A stretch of DNA of 64,000 bases from Mucilaginibacter tundrae (GCF_013408825.1 NZ_JACCBZ010000002.1:124001-188000), one strand, 5' to 3'; positions 15,715 through 24,999 are shown, counted from the first letter of the stretch. Made by a program: numbers and translations. Notes: generated by a model from the letters alone, not told the origin.

Positions 15715-16839
15715 ATGAATACAGCCGATCTGTTACAGCGCGCTTTAGATTTTGATTTCCTGAGCCAGGAGGAGGGTGTTTTTTTATATAATAATGCCTC
15801 TACGCCTGATTTGATGTACGTTGCTAACGAGCTGCGTAAAAAGCAGGTTCCGCATGGCAAGGTTACGTGGCAGATTGATAGGAATGTAAATACGACCAAC
15901 GTTTGTATCGCAAACTGTAAGTTTTGTAATTTCTTCCGTCGCCCCGGGCATGAGGATAGTTATATAACGGATATCGAAACCTACAAAAAGAAGATCGAGG
16001 AAACTTTCCGTTATGGCGGCGACCAGTTGCTGTTACAAGGCGGGCACCACCCAGATCTGGGCTTATCTTTTTATACCGATCTGTTTAAACAGCTAAAAGA
16101 ATTATATCCAACCTTAAAATTACACTCATTAGGTCCGCCGGAGATTGCCCACGTAGCGAAACTGGAGAACATGAGCCATATTGATGTGTTGAGAGCCATG
16201 AAAGAATCAGGTTTGGATTCGTTACCGGGTGCAGGTGCCGAGATATTGAACGACCGGGTACGAAGATTGATCTCTAAAGGAAAATGCGGCGGCAAAGAAT
16301 GGCTGGATGTGATGCGCGCGGCGCATCAGCTTAATTTACCAAGTTCGGCCACGATGATGTTCGGGCATGTGGAAACCATTGAAGAACGCTTTGAGCATTT
16401 GGTTTGGATCCGCGAGGTACAATCGGAAAAACCTGAAGGGCATTATGGCTTCGTGGCGTTTATTCCGTGGCCTTTCCAGGATGACGGCACGCTGTTGCGT
16501 AAAGTTCGTGGAATTACTAATAACGTAACCGGCGATGAATATATCCGCATGATAGCTTTAAGCCGTATCATGCTGCCAAATATTAAAAACATACAGGCAT
16601 CATGGCTTACCGTTGGTAAACAAGTAGCCCAAATATGTTTACAGGCAGGTGCTAATGATTTTGGATCGATCATGATCGAAGAAAATGTGGTATCGGCAGC
16701 AGGCGCACCGCATAGGTTTACTGCAAAAGGTATACAGGATTCTATTGCCGAAGCTGGTTTTGAACCTCAGCTGCGCAATCAAAAATATGAATGGCGAGAT
16801 GTACCCGTACAAATTGAAGAGCAGGTTATTAATTATTAA
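15715..16839 (+). CDS. mqnC: cyclic dehypoxanthinyl futalosine synthase (radical SAM)
   Basis: 374 residues from ATG 15715 (MNTADLLQRAL); a TTG six bases earlier is less likely. The radical SAM cluster motif CIANCKFCNF (CxxxCxxC) is preceded by WQIDRNVNTTNV. Further family marks are LLQGGHHPDLGL, HSLGPPEI, SLPGAGAEIL and GSIMIEENVVSAAGAPHRF, which favour MqnC over MqnE. It cyclises dehypoxanthine futalosine in the futalosine route to menaquinone, the quinone that would serve PyrD and complex I here. No other mqn genes are nearby. Confidence 0.92.
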   Translation: MNTADLLQRALDFDFLSQEEGVFLYNNASTPDLMYVANELRKKQVPHGKVTWQIDRNVNTTNVCIANCKFCNFFRRPGHEDSYITDIETYKKKIEETFRYGGDQLLLQGGHHPDLGLSFYTDLFKQLKELYPTLKLHSLGPPEIAHVAKLENMSHIDVLRAMKESGLDSLPGAGAEILNDRVRRLISKGKCGGKEWLDVMRAAHQLNLPSSATMMFGHVETIEERFEHLVWIREVQSEKPEGHYGFVAFIPWPFQDDGTLLRKVRGITNNVTGDEYIRMIALSRIMLPNIKNIQASWLTVGKQVAQICLQAGANDFGSIMIEENVVSAAGAPHRFTAKGIQDSIAEAGFEPQLRNQKYEWRDVPVQIEEQVINY

Positions 16840-16844
16840 AATAT

Positions 16845-16897
16845 AAACTCCATAAAAAAACGCCGTGCATTATACACGGCGTTTTTTTATGGAGTTT
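16845..16897. terminator. long perfect bidirectional terminator
   Basis: The 23-base arms begin AAACTCCATAAAAAAACGCC and are perfectly inverted around a short loop; A and T tracts on both flanks serve mqnC and the convergent ferritin-like gene. Confidence 0.93.
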
Positions 16898-16905
16898 ATT
16901 ATTGA

Positions 16906-17811
16906 TTAGCTAGTTGGTTTTGTAAATGCCGGCACTAATATAGCAAGTACTTCAGCCATTGTTAACGGCTCATCAAATGCAGCGGTTGCAGCAGCCACTG
17001 TTGTTGTACTACTTGTTGCGCTTGGCAAATTAAGAATATTAACACCGCCCTGTACGGTAGTATTCTCCGGAGTAGCACCACCGTAGTTTGCATTTACTGC
17101 TGCAACGCCGGTATCATTACTTGCAGCGCCAGAAGTATCGGTACTTCCTGATGCGGCACTGGTAATCCAAGGCAATACAGTTGCACCATATTTGCTTGAA
17201 CGTAAATAACGAATGGCAGATGCGTGCCTTGCTTCTACCGCGTGTATATCAAGCGCTGCAGTTAAGTAAGTTTGGTTACCTAATAAATTAGGGGCTTGGC
17301 CTTTGTATGCACGCACACCTGTGTCTTCAAATGTTTCGGCAACAGCTAAAAATGTTTGATAGTTTGTAAAAACACCGGTAAATGGACCAGCCATTGAACC
17401 TGAGCCACCAGTAAAATCCAAGTACACAAAGTCAGACGCGGTAACTGGGGTACCACCGGCAGCACTGATCGCACTTGTTAAAAACGCAACGTGTTTGTTT
17501 TCGTCAGCTTGAATTTGAGCGATGTATGAGGTATCGGTTACTAATCCAGAGGCATTCATGCCGTTATTATAAAATGTCGCTTCTAATAATTCAAGTGTCA
17601 AAGCAAAGTTTAATACACTAATTACACTTGCTGATGCTGTTTGTCCGTAGGCTTTTTTAAATAAATTACCTAAAGCGAATGGTATTGCAGCCACGGCTAC
17701 TTTAGAGCCAAAGCTTGTAATATTCTTTATCGCGTCGCGACGAGGACTGATCCGGTCATTAAATTCCGGGTCGATTTTCTCTATTTCTTCTACTATACTA
17801 AATAAATTCAT
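16906..17811 (-). CDS. exported ferritin-like domain protein (second of pair)
   Basis: 301 residues. The N-terminus carries a twin-arginine-like motif SPRRDAIKNITSFG and a hydrophobic core ending around KAYGQT. The four-helix ferritin-like domain shows metal-ligand-type positions LELLEATFYNN, DENKHVAFL, AETFEDTGVRAY and DIHAVEARHASAI. The C-terminal part (about 215-301) is Thr/Ala-rich and low-complexity. It is the downstream member of a two-gene operon, 21 bases after its relative. Metal binding is plausible; redox function is unproven. Confidence 0.83.
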   Translation of the reverse strand: MNLFSIVEEIEKIDPEFNDRISPRRDAIKNITSFGSKVAVAAIPFALGNLFKKAYGQTASASVISVLNFALTLELLEATFYNNGMNASGLVTDTSYIAQIQADENKHVAFLTSAISAAGGTPVTASDFVYLDFTGGSGSMAGPFTGVFTNYQTFLAVAETFEDTGVRAYKGQAPNLLGNQTYLTAALDIHAVEARHASAIRYLRSSKYGATVLPWITSAASGSTDTSGAASNDTGVAAVNANYGGATPENTTVQGGVNILNLPSATSSTTTVAAATAAFDEPLTMAEVLAILVPAFTKPTS

Positions 17812-17832
17812 GATCGTAATTGTTAAAAGTGA

Positions 17833-18519
17833 TTAACTGAAACTGTTAGCTGAAACTTTGGTTTTTAAATAAGCATTGGCTCCTGCTAATACTACGCTTG
17901 GTTTATTGCTGATATTTAAACCATTGGTATCAACCTGATCAGATGATACGAAGTTACCCTGGGTTATCAGATTGCCGATCAAAGCCGCGTGCCTTGCCTC
18001 TACCGAAACGATACTACCCGCAATAGATAAATAGGCAGCATTTTGGATGTTATAGGCAATACCATCATAAGCAGTTACACCTAAGTCTTCAAAAGCTTTA
18101 GCAACTCCTAATACTGATGTTCTGCTTGTGAAATCAATTTTACTAAAATCAGGGGTTAATCCTTTTATGGCGCTGGTGCCTAACGCTGCTTTAAAAAATT
18201 CACGGTGGCATACCTCATGGTCACGGATATCGGTCAAATATGCTAATTCTATTGACGGCATATTGGCGTAAGGGGTTGCGATTACCTGTAAATAAAATGC
18301 AGCTTCCAATTGTTCAAGTGCATAGGCAAAATTTAATATACCTATATCACCGCTGCCCACATCCGTCACACCCGCTGTAGGGGCAACATTATGATCTTTA
18401 TGGCATGAGGATGCAACTGATAGCAAGCCAATGCCGGCCACTCCTGCACCTGCATAACGTAAAAACGACCTGCGGGCCATGTTTACATTAACATTAGTTA
18501 AATCTGTTTCTGTTTTCAT
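17833..18519 (-). CDS. exported ferritin-like lipoprotein (first of pair)
   Basis: 228 residues. Tat motif ARRSFLRYAGAG followed by a hydrophobic stretch and lipobox LLSVASSC, so probably a Tat-exported lipoprotein. Ferritin-like ligands: LEQLEAAFYLQV, DHEVCHREFFKAA, AKAFEDLGVTAYDG and SVEARHAALIG, parallel to the next gene. It is the promoter-proximal gene of the pair. The four EARH/ExxH-type positions suggest a di-metal site assembled before export, which would explain Tat use; this is inference. Confidence 0.85.
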   Translation of the reverse strand: MKTETDLTNVNVNMARRSFLRYAGAGVAGIGLLSVASSCHKDHNVAPTAGVTDVGSGDIGILNFAYALEQLEAAFYLQVIATPYANMPSIELAYLTDIRDHEVCHREFFKAALGTSAIKGLTPDFSKIDFTSRTSVLGVAKAFEDLGVTAYDGIAYNIQNAAYLSIAGSIVSVEARHAALIGNLITQGNFVSSDQVDTNGLNISNKPSVVLAGANAYLKTKVSANSFS

Positions 18520-18639
18520 AATAGATGATTAATTTTATAAGTTTATATTGGTAAGTACGTCCAATAGTCGTTACCAGTTTTTTACTTTCAGGTTATTAAT
18601 CACAACGTGAGGGAATACAACTTTAAGCTATAGTTAAAA

Positions 18640-19200
18640 ATGTCAAATACAGATCTTTATATTGAAGCGCTTATATTTTCATCGGAGCAAAGTTTGCGAG
18701 TTGAGGAGATAGCCTATTGTTTACAGGCAGCACTGGAACAGGACATCAGTATTGAGCAAATAAATAAGAGCATCGATAGTATAAAAGAAAAATACCAAGA
18801 CGAAAATTTAGCAATTGAGTTGATAAAAGTAAATAATGGCTATCAGTTCCTAACCAAGAAGAATTTTCATCAGGTTATCAGTTTGCTACAATCGCAACGC
18901 TCAAAAAAGAAACTGAGCCAGGCAGCGCTGGAGACATTAGCGGTAATTGCCTACCGGCAACCGACCACCAAAACAGATATTGAACAAATACGTGGGGTAA
19001 ATTGCGATTACTCGATACAAAAACTACTCGAAAAGGAGTTAATAGCCATTGTAGGTAAATCTGAAGCGGTTGGTAAACCGATACTTTATGGTACGAGCAG
19101 CCTGTTTATGGATTATTTTGGTATAAATAGCATGAAAGATTTACCTCATATAAAAGAACTTATAACGGATGAAAGTTCCATTGGCGAGGCTACGGAATAA
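18640..19200 (+). CDS. scpB: segregation and condensation protein B
   Basis: 186 residues. ScpB works with ScpA and SMC in chromosome condensation. The winged-helix pair is visible: YIEALIFSSEQSLRVEEIA at the N-terminus and LSQAALETLAVIAYRQPTTK, DIEQIRGVNCDYSIQKLLEK (the diagnostic RGV motif) in the second half. scpA is not in the window. The ATG at 18640 gives the standard start. Confidence 0.95.
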   Translation: MSNTDLYIEALIFSSEQSLRVEEIAYCLQAALEQDISIEQINKSIDSIKEKYQDENLAIELIKVNNGYQFLTKKNFHQVISLLQSQRSKKKLSQAALETLAVIAYRQPTTKTDIEQIRGVNCDYSIQKLLEKELIAIVGKSEAVGKPILYGTSSLFMDYFGINSMKDLPHIKELITDESSIGEATE

Positions 19201-19337
19201 TTTTTAAATGATATTTTCAATAAAAATGGATTTTAATTATTTTTACTAATAAATAGCTCGCTATTTGGTAATAGGCAATTTTATATTTTATTTGATTTAA
19301 ATTTACATAGAATTAGTTTTAAACTAAAAATTCGACA

Positions 19338-19538
19338 ATGGGAACGCCAAAAAAACCTTTAAAGAAAAAGCCGGGTTCAAAAAGCGCAGGCGCGAAGAAA
19401 ACAGCTTCGGAATCTGTTGATCCGAAAGCTAAGAAGAGGATTATTGATGATGAGGACGACGAGGACTTTGATATGCCGCTTGAGGAAATTGGTGGTTACG
19501 AAAGCTTTGAGGAATTCGACGAGGAAGACGATTTTTAA
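19338..19538 (+). CDS. small charged protein with basic head and acidic tail
   Basis: 66 residues. The first third is Lys-rich (PKKPLKKKPGSKSAGAKK); the rest is strongly acidic (DDEDDEDFDMPLEEI, FEEFDEEDDF). It is probably disordered. A 137-base AT-rich stretch with no clear features precedes it, and a terminator follows. The bipolar charge suggests a nucleic-acid- or ribosome-associated factor, but I know no function. Confidence 0.72.
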   Translation: MGTPKKPLKKKPGSKSAGAKKTASESVDPKAKKRIIDDEDDEDFDMPLEEIGGYESFEEFDEEDDF

Positions 19539-19561
19539 GACATTTAGATATATTTTTTATT

Positions 19562-19597
19562 AAAGCATTCAGAATATGCCTCTGGATGCTTTTTTTA
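19562..19597 (+). terminator. rho-independent terminator
   Basis: AAAGCATTCAG and CTGGATGCTTT pair with one G-U, followed by a run of T. Confidence 0.8.
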
Positions 19598-19603
19598 TAT
19601 TTG
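19596..19603 (+). promoter_or_regulatory. TAnnTTTG promoter element abutting the terminator
   Basis: TATATTTG directly follows the T tract of the preceding terminator; the ATG is at 19621. Confidence 0.55.
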
Positions 19604-19620
19604 GGCATTTATAATACAAC

Positions 19621-20745
19621 ATGGTCATAACCGAGGTTAAAGATAAGGCAGCAAAAAAAGCATTTTTAGATGTAGCGAGGGTAATTTACCAAAACGACGA
19701 CATTTGGGTATGTCCGCTTGATAATGATGTTGAGGCTATATTCGACCCCGCTAAGAACAGCTTTTATAATCATGGCAAATGTATACGCTGGATACTTACA
19801 GGCAGCGATGGCCAACTTATTGGCCGTATTGCCGCTTTTATTAATAACGAAAAGGCTTATAATTACGAACAGCCAACCGGCGGTGTAGGTTTTTTTGAGT
19901 GTATTGATGATGAAAAAGCCGCTTTTTTATTGTTTAATACCGCCAAAAACTGGTTGAAAGAAAATAGCATGCAAGCCATGGATGGCCCCATTAACTTTGG
20001 TGAAAACGATACTTTTTGGGGTTTATTGAGTGAAGGTTTTACCTCGCCGCCATCTTATGGGATGAATTATAACCCGGAATATTATAAAGCTTTTTTTGAA
20101 AATTATGGCTTTAAAACACAATACGAGCAGATCACCAATTACCTAAATGTGCTTAAGCCGTTTCCTGAAAGATTCAGGAGGATTGCTAATTGGGTGATAC
20201 AAAAACCCGGGTATACGTTTAAGCATCTGAAAGCAAGTGAAATAGAACAGTTCGCGGCTGATTTTATTGAAATTTATAATGACGCATGGAAAGGCTTTGA
20301 GAATTTTGTGCCGATAACACATGCCACTATATTAGAAAGTTTTAGGAAAATGAAGCCGTTGATGGATGAAAACCTGATATGGTTTGCTTACTTTAACGGC
20401 GAACCGGCATCATTTAACATTGTGTTACCGGATGCCAACCCAATGATCAAACCGCTAAAAGGTAAACTCGACCTAAAAGGAAAACTCACCTTTTTATATC
20501 TGAAATGGAAGGGTGTTAACCGTATGCGGGCTATTGTGATGGGTACGAAGCAAAAATTCCAGAACCATGGTTTGGAATCAGCATTGTTTATAAAACTTGG
20601 CGAATATGTGCTACCCCTAAGCCAATATGAAGAAATGGAACTATCCTGGGTTGGTGATTTTAATGAAAAAATGATCGCTCTGCACGCTGCAATGGGTAGT
20701 GTATTTGGCAAAAAGCATTTAACAATGCGTTATATTTTCGCATAA
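19621..20745 (+). CDS. GNAT-like acetyltransferase-fold protein, unknown substrate
   Basis: 374 residues, soluble. Two GNAT-like halves are suggested: an N-terminal part with LIGRIAAFINNEKAY and a C-terminal part with LIWFAYFNGEPASFNIVLP and NHGLESALFIKLGEYV. A central conserved-looking segment, MDGPINFGENDTFWGLL, is typical of this Bacteroidota and proteobacterial family. The acceptor is unknown. It is a single gene flanked by terminators. Confidence 0.75.
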   Translation: MVITEVKDKAAKKAFLDVARVIYQNDDIWVCPLDNDVEAIFDPAKNSFYNHGKCIRWILTGSDGQLIGRIAAFINNEKAYNYEQPTGGVGFFECIDDEKAAFLLFNTAKNWLKENSMQAMDGPINFGENDTFWGLLSEGFTSPPSYGMNYNPEYYKAFFENYGFKTQYEQITNYLNVLKPFPERFRRIANWVIQKPGYTFKHLKASEIEQFAADFIEIYNDAWKGFENFVPITHATILESFRKMKPLMDENLIWFAYFNGEPASFNIVLPDANPMIKPLKGKLDLKGKLTFLYLKWKGVNRMRAIVMGTKQKFQNHGLESALFIKLGEYVLPLSQYEEMELSWVGDFNEKMIALHAAMGSVFGKKHLTMRYIFA

Positions 20746-20780
20746 AAAAAGAGCTTAGTGTCATTAAGCTCTTTTTTTAT
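20742..20780. terminator. bidirectional terminator
   Basis: ATAAAAAAAGAGCTTA and TAAGCTCTTTTTTTAT around a 7-base loop; it serves convergent genes and overlaps the stop codon of the upstream one. Confidence 0.9.
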
Positions 20781-20794
20781 ATGAAGTGTGTATC

Positions 20795-21136
20795 TTAAGC
20801 TATTTCGCGTCTGTGCCTTAATTCTTCAAAAAGCTCAATAACTTTTTTCTGCAATTCAATAACCTCGTTTTCACGATCGTTTAAACGTTTGTGTACATTT
20901 TCGAGCTCGGTAATAAATTTTTGATCCTGATCGGTTTCGTTAAAGGTAAGTAGTTGCACAACGCCCATTTCAAATAATGTGGCTATCTGCTCAAGGCGCG
21001 ATAAATTAATGTCGGTAATTCCGGTTTCGATTTTAGAAAACGCTGGTATCGAGATATCTAAACGCTTAGCCACATCTTCCTGGCTCCAGCCTTGTTGATG
21101 TCGAAGTAACCTTATTTTTTTACCAAGTGTTTTCAT
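20795..21136 (-). CDS. XRE-family helix-turn-helix regulator
   Basis: 113 residues. The HTH spans about 6-60: KIRLLRHQQGWSQEDVAKRL, DISIPAFSKIETG and NLSRLEQIATLFEM. The C-terminal 45 residues are a charged coiled coil (LENVHKRLNDRENEVIELQK), probably for dimerisation. The 160-base AT-rich space upstream could hold its own operator, but no clear palindrome was found. The target is unknown. Confidence 0.88.
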   Translation of the reverse strand: MKTLGKKIRLLRHQQGWSQEDVAKRLDISIPAFSKIETGITDINLSRLEQIATLFEMGVVQLLTFNETDQDQKFITELENVHKRLNDRENEVIELQKKVIELFEELRHRREIA

Positions 21137-21297
21137 ATAAAAAATTAAATTATGAGTAGGTTGCGCAATAGTTAATAAAGTTATGATTATTTTTTAATAA
21201 CCTAATAAATTATTAAAAAATAATTTTAATAATTTATTTCTTACTACTTCATTATCACTAAATTACGACACGTTATACGTAATAAGCTACCAAAAAG

Positions 21298-22134
21298 TTA
21301 CTTGATAAATTTTGCGGCAACCCAATCGCTATTTTTTTTGTGAATGATGTATTTTAAACCATATTTACGAGCCTGATCCATAATAATATCCAAATCTGGC
21401 TGCTCATAAAATCCACTTAAATAAAGCTCTCCATCGGCTTTTAATACCTCACTGTAACGTTGCATTTGATCGAGCAATATGTTGCGGTTAATGTTGGCTA
21501 ATATGGTATCATATTGCTCATCAGGTATTACTTCCTTCGATCCGCAGACGGCGGTAATATTTTCTATATTATTCAATTGCGCGTTTTCGAGCGTACTTTC
21601 ATAACAAATAATATCATAATCGATGGCAGTAATTTTCGCTGCACTTAATTTTGATGCCATGATAGCCAGGATGCCGGTTCCGCAACCCATGTCTAGTACA
21701 TTCTTGCTTGCAAATTCGTTCTCCAACATCAGTTCCAACATCATAGATGTAGTTTGGTGGTGCCCGGTGCCGAAAGCCATTTTAGGATCGATGACGATCT
21801 CATACTCGATCTCTGGCATCGGCTCATGAAAGGTTGCGCGCACAAATATTTTATCCTGAATATTTATCGGCTCAAAATTACTTTCCCATACTTCGTTCCA
21901 ATTTTTTTGCGGGATCAGCGTAACCTCGTAGCTAAATGTAAATAGATCCAGGTAAGGCGTTATTGCTTCGATAAGCTTAGCCTCATCAAAATCATCCACA
22001 GGGATATAGGCCTTAAAGCCAAATTCCAGCTCTTCAAAAGTATCAAAGCCGACTTCGCCAAGCGTATTGATCAACATATCCTGCTGATAATCCTCCGTGG
22101 TAATAACGGTAAAAAGTAATTCGTAGTAATTCAT
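21298..22134 (-). CDS. prmA: ribosomal protein L11 methyltransferase
   Basis: 278 residues. PrmA trimethylates L11 with SAM. The SAM-binding site is NVLDMGCGTGILAIMA, with AFGTGHHQTTSMMLELM just before and ILANINRNILLDQM (post-I region) after. The N-terminal substrate-recognition domain is about 1-90. It lies 12 bases after the 151-aa membrane gene and ends a probable four-gene unit (nucleotidyltransferase-like, tpiA, membrane protein, prmA). Confidence 0.94.
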   Translation of the reverse strand: MNYYELLFTVITTEDYQQDMLINTLGEVGFDTFEELEFGFKAYIPVDDFDEAKLIEAITPYLDLFTFSYEVTLIPQKNWNEVWESNFEPINIQDKIFVRATFHEPMPEIEYEIVIDPKMAFGTGHHQTTSMMLELMLENEFASKNVLDMGCGTGILAIMASKLSAAKITAIDYDIICYESTLENAQLNNIENITAVCGSKEVIPDEQYDTILANINRNILLDQMQRYSEVLKADGELYLSGFYEQPDLDIIMDQARKYGLKYIIHKKNSDWVAAKFIK

Positions 22135-22146
22135 TTTAGGTAGATA

Positions 22147-22602
22147 TTATTCGGTAGCGGGTTTGGCCTTGGGCTTCAATGTTATTTTATGCGTTGTTAT
22201 AAACGACAAGACAAAAAAATTGATAACCCAATAGGTTAGCTGGATCAGTAACATTAATGTAGCCATATTGGCCAGATGAAGCCAGCCGGTTTGTTTGTCC
22301 CAAATGATATAGGAGATACCACCGGCAAAAAGCGCGCATAACAAAGCGGTGGCAGTAACAGCAGCGTCCTTGCCCACCATCGACCATGAATGCGCGGCTA
22401 CCCATATTGGTAACACAATTAGGTATTGAGTTAATAATGCTGTGATGAAATATAAAGGCCAGCAATAATAAAAACAAGCCATAAAAGCATGTAAATTCCC
22501 TTTTCCCATGTCGCCTAAGTGTATTGGAAAAACAATAGATTGCAGTAATACTATTAAAGCAAATACTACAAAACCGGCAAATGGAGGGAGAAAAACTTTC
22601 AT
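22147..22602 (-). CDS. four-TM membrane protein of unknown function
   Basis: 151 residues. Hydrophobic segments lie at about 5-24 (PPFAGFVVFALIVLLQSIVF), 48-70, 82-101 (AAVTATALLCALFAGGISYI) and 112-138. The tail is Lys-rich. There are no catalytic motifs. It lies between tpiA and prmA on the same strand; the 100-base gap from tpiA contains AT-rich GAGATTTGAGATT-like repeats. Confidence 0.7.
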   Translation of the reverse strand: MKVFLPPFAGFVVFALIVLLQSIVFPIHLGDMGKGNLHAFMACFYYCWPLYFITALLTQYLIVLPIWVAAHSWSMVGKDAAVTATALLCALFAGGISYIIWDKQTGWLHLANMATLMLLIQLTYWVINFFVLSFITTHKITLKPKAKPATE

Positions 22603-22703
22603 TTGTTTAGACTATGAGATTTGAGATTCACTATTTTCTTTAATCAACAACAATAGATGCAAGATAGTTTTTGGTACCTATCTCACATCTATATCTCTAA
22701 AAT

Positions 22704-23471
22704 CTAAGCGTTGAACACTTTCAATATATCAACAAAATCTCTTGATTTTAATGAAGCACCACCTATCAATCCACCATCAATATCTGGTTGGGCGAATAAT
22801 TCAGGGGCATTTTTAGGGTTACAGCTACCGCCATATAAAATAGTGGTATCATTGGCAATTTGCTGATCATATTTAGCTGCGATCTCGGCACGAATAAAAG
22901 CATGGATTTCTTGCGCCTGATCGGCTGTGGCGGTTAATCCTGTACCGATGGCCCAAACCGGTTCGTAAGCGATAACTATTTTAGTAAATTGCTCTGCAGA
23001 TAAATGGAACAGTCCCTCAACCAATTGATCTTTGATCACCTGGAAATGAATTTCGGAGTTACGTTCTTCTAAAGTTTCGCCTATACAGAAAATCGGTTTT
23101 AATCCATTTGCTAAAGCAGTATCTGTTTTTTTAGCCAACAATTCATTGCTTTCATGAAAATATTGGCGACGCTCAGAGTGGCCTAAAATCACATACTCCA
23201 CACCTATTGATTTCAGCATTTTGGCTGAAACTTCGCCGGTGTAAGCACCTGATTCTGCCTGGTGGGCGTTTTGAGCGCCAACTGAAACTTTATCATAGCC
23301 TTTGGCCATTTGCACTAAGCTGTGCAGGTGTATAAACGGACTGCAAACCACTGCCTGTTGCTTACCGGTAACTTCATCCTTAACCATATTGGTTATTTCT
23401 GAAAATAAGGCTAATCCCTCGCTATAATCAAGGTTCATTTTCCAGTTTCCGGCAACTATTTTTTTTCTCAT
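22704..23471 (-). CDS. tpiA: triosephosphate isomerase
   Basis: 255 residues, standard length. It interconverts DHAP and glyceraldehyde 3-phosphate. Catalytic residues are in place: Lys in GNWKMN, His in VILGHSERRQ and Glu in IAYEPVWAIGTG; phosphate loops GGSCNP and GGLIGGASL are present. It starts 20 bases after the upstream nucleotidyltransferase-like gene, so the two are co-transcribed. Confidence 0.97.
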   Translation of the reverse strand: MRKKIVAGNWKMNLDYSEGLALFSEITNMVKDEVTGKQQAVVCSPFIHLHSLVQMAKGYDKVSVGAQNAHQAESGAYTGEVSAKMLKSIGVEYVILGHSERRQYFHESNELLAKKTDTALANGLKPIFCIGETLEERNSEIHFQVIKDQLVEGLFHLSAEQFTKIVIAYEPVWAIGTGLTATADQAQEIHAFIRAEIAAKYDQQIANDTTILYGGSCNPKNAPELFAQPDIDGGLIGGASLKSRDFVDILKVFNA

Positions 23472-23491
23472 TTTGTGTTGTGTAATAATTT

Positions 23492-24685
23492 CTAAATGTA
23501 AAGTTCTCTATATGCTTTGGTCAGTTTAAATACTTCTTTCAGGATGCTTTGTTCGGCATCATTAAATTCGCGGTGCTCACGGCGCTCAAATACCTTTGCG
23601 GTAGTTTCCAGCATTTTATGTAATGAATACTCCTCAAAACCAAACTGCGCGCCACCCCAGGCAAAATCAGGGATGTTATTAGGCGGAAAACCAGCTCCAA
23701 AAACATTGGAGCCCACGCCAACCACAGTACCTGTATTGAACATGGTATTTATACCGCACTTAACATGGTCGGCCATAATCATACCGCAAAATTGCAGCCC
23801 GGTTTTTCGGTAGCTTTGGATAGTGTAATCCCACAGCTTTACTTCGGCGTAGTTATTTTTCAGGTTGGAATTGTTGCTATCTGCGCCGATGTTACACCAC
23901 TCACCTAATACCGAGTTACCTAAATAGCCCGCGTGGCCTTTATTGGAATATCCCCAGATTACCGCATTGTTCACCTCGCCCCCAACACGACAACATGGAC
24001 CGATGGTAGTTGCTCCGTAAATCTTACTTCCCATTTTAACCTGCGAATCGCTGCAAATAGCAAATGCGCCGCGGATGTTGGTTCCTTCCCAGATCTCTGT
24101 ATTTTTACTTAAATAGATCGGGCCGTTTATGGTACTGAAGGTATTGCATTCGGTCTTTACATCATCTTCGGCAAAAAAATCATTACCGATGATGGTGTTG
24201 GTGCTGCTGATGGTGGCGCTTGTGCGGCCATTGGTTACCAGTTTAAAATCTTTTCGTAGTTCGATATCATTCTTGCGGAAAATATCTTCGGGGTATTTGA
24301 TGGTTACCGCAAAATTCTCATAGGCGATAGCCTGACCGTAATCAACATTGGTGGTAAAATGCTTCGCATCTGATTCGTTTAAACGAACTGCCAGCAATTG
24401 ATCTTTATATTTTAAAGCATCGCCGATATGCAGTTTATCGATAGCTTCCACCAAATCAGCATCCGGACAAAAAGCGCCGTTGATAAATATATTATCGGCT
24501 GTAATATTTATGGGGAACTTACCCTGCAAATAGGCCCGGGTATGAAACGAGAAATTGGTTTTTAAATGCTTAGCCCACTTTTCAGCAATGGTAAAAATAC
24601 CTATGCGTAAATCGGCAACAGGGCGAGTGTAGGTTAGCGGGAGCAGGGATTGGTGCGCGTTATCTTCAAAAAGAATAATTGCCAT
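23492..24685 (-). CDS. GlmU-like putative sugar-nucleotidyltransferase
   Basis: 397 residues. The N-terminal domain (about 1-180; start MAIILFEDNAHQSLLPLTYT, then RPVADLRIGIFTIAEKW) matches the GlmU-type N-terminal family common in Bacteroidota. The C-terminal half has hexapeptide left-handed beta-helix character (GPIYLSKNTEIWEGTNIRG, GSKIYGATTIGPCCRVGGEV). The canonical pyrophosphorylase GxGTRM loop is not evident, so the activity (nucleotidyl or acyl transfer) is uncertain. It is the first gene of the tpiA-prmA unit, with a TAnnTTTG promoter four bases before the ATG. Confidence 0.82.
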   Translation of the reverse strand: MAIILFEDNAHQSLLPLTYTRPVADLRIGIFTIAEKWAKHLKTNFSFHTRAYLQGKFPINITADNIFINGAFCPDADLVEAIDKLHIGDALKYKDQLLAVRLNESDAKHFTTNVDYGQAIAYENFAVTIKYPEDIFRKNDIELRKDFKLVTNGRTSATISSTNTIIGNDFFAEDDVKTECNTFSTINGPIYLSKNTEIWEGTNIRGAFAICSDSQVKMGSKIYGATTIGPCCRVGGEVNNAVIWGYSNKGHAGYLGNSVLGEWCNIGADSNNSNLKNNYAEVKLWDYTIQSYRKTGLQFCGMIMADHVKCGINTMFNTGTVVGVGSNVFGAGFPPNNIPDFAWGGAQFGFEEYSLHKMLETTAKVFERREHREFNDAEQSILKEVFKLTKAYRELYI

Positions 24686-24689
24686 GGCG

Positions 24690-24697
24690 CAAAAATA
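24690..24697 (-). promoter_or_regulatory. TAnnTTTG promoter element of the GlmU-like gene
   Basis: Minus-strand TATTTTTG ends 4 bases before the ATG; it lies just past the rpmE2 terminator. Confidence 0.6.
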
Positions 24698-24701
24698 AAA
24701 A

Positions 24702-24725
24702 AGTCTCCCGATGTATCGGGAGACT
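24702..24725 (-). terminator. terminator of rpmE2
   Basis: AGTCTCCCGA, loop of four, TCGGGAGACT; on the minus strand it is followed by a T run. Confidence 0.9.
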
Positions 24726-24750
24726 CTGACTATTATTTATGAACAAATAA

Positions 24751-24999
24751 TTATTTCTTGTTGTAACGGGTACGGAATTTATCGATACGACCAGCGGTAT
24801 CAACCAATTTCATTTTACCAGTGTAGAACGGGTGTGACATGTGTGAAATTTCTAATTTCACCAATGGATACTCGTTACCATCTTCCCATTTTACAGTTTC
24901 ACGGGTATCGATGCATGATTTAGTGATGAAAGAATAGTCGTTAGACATATCTTTAAATACAACTAATCTATAATTTGATGGGTGCAGATCTTTTTTCAT
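24751..24999 (-). CDS. rpmE2: 50S ribosomal protein L31, type B
   Basis: 82 residues. Starts [20 protein letters not shown] and contains [20 protein letters not shown] and FRTRYNKK, typical of L31. It lacks the CxxC zinc pairs of type A L31, hence type B, the form that works without zinc. It is monocistronic, with its own terminator. Confidence 0.96.
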   Translation of the reverse strand: MKKDLHPSNYRLVVFKDMSNDYSFITKSCIDTRETVKWEDGNEYPLVKLEISHMSHPFYTGKMKLVDTAGRIDKFRTRYNKK

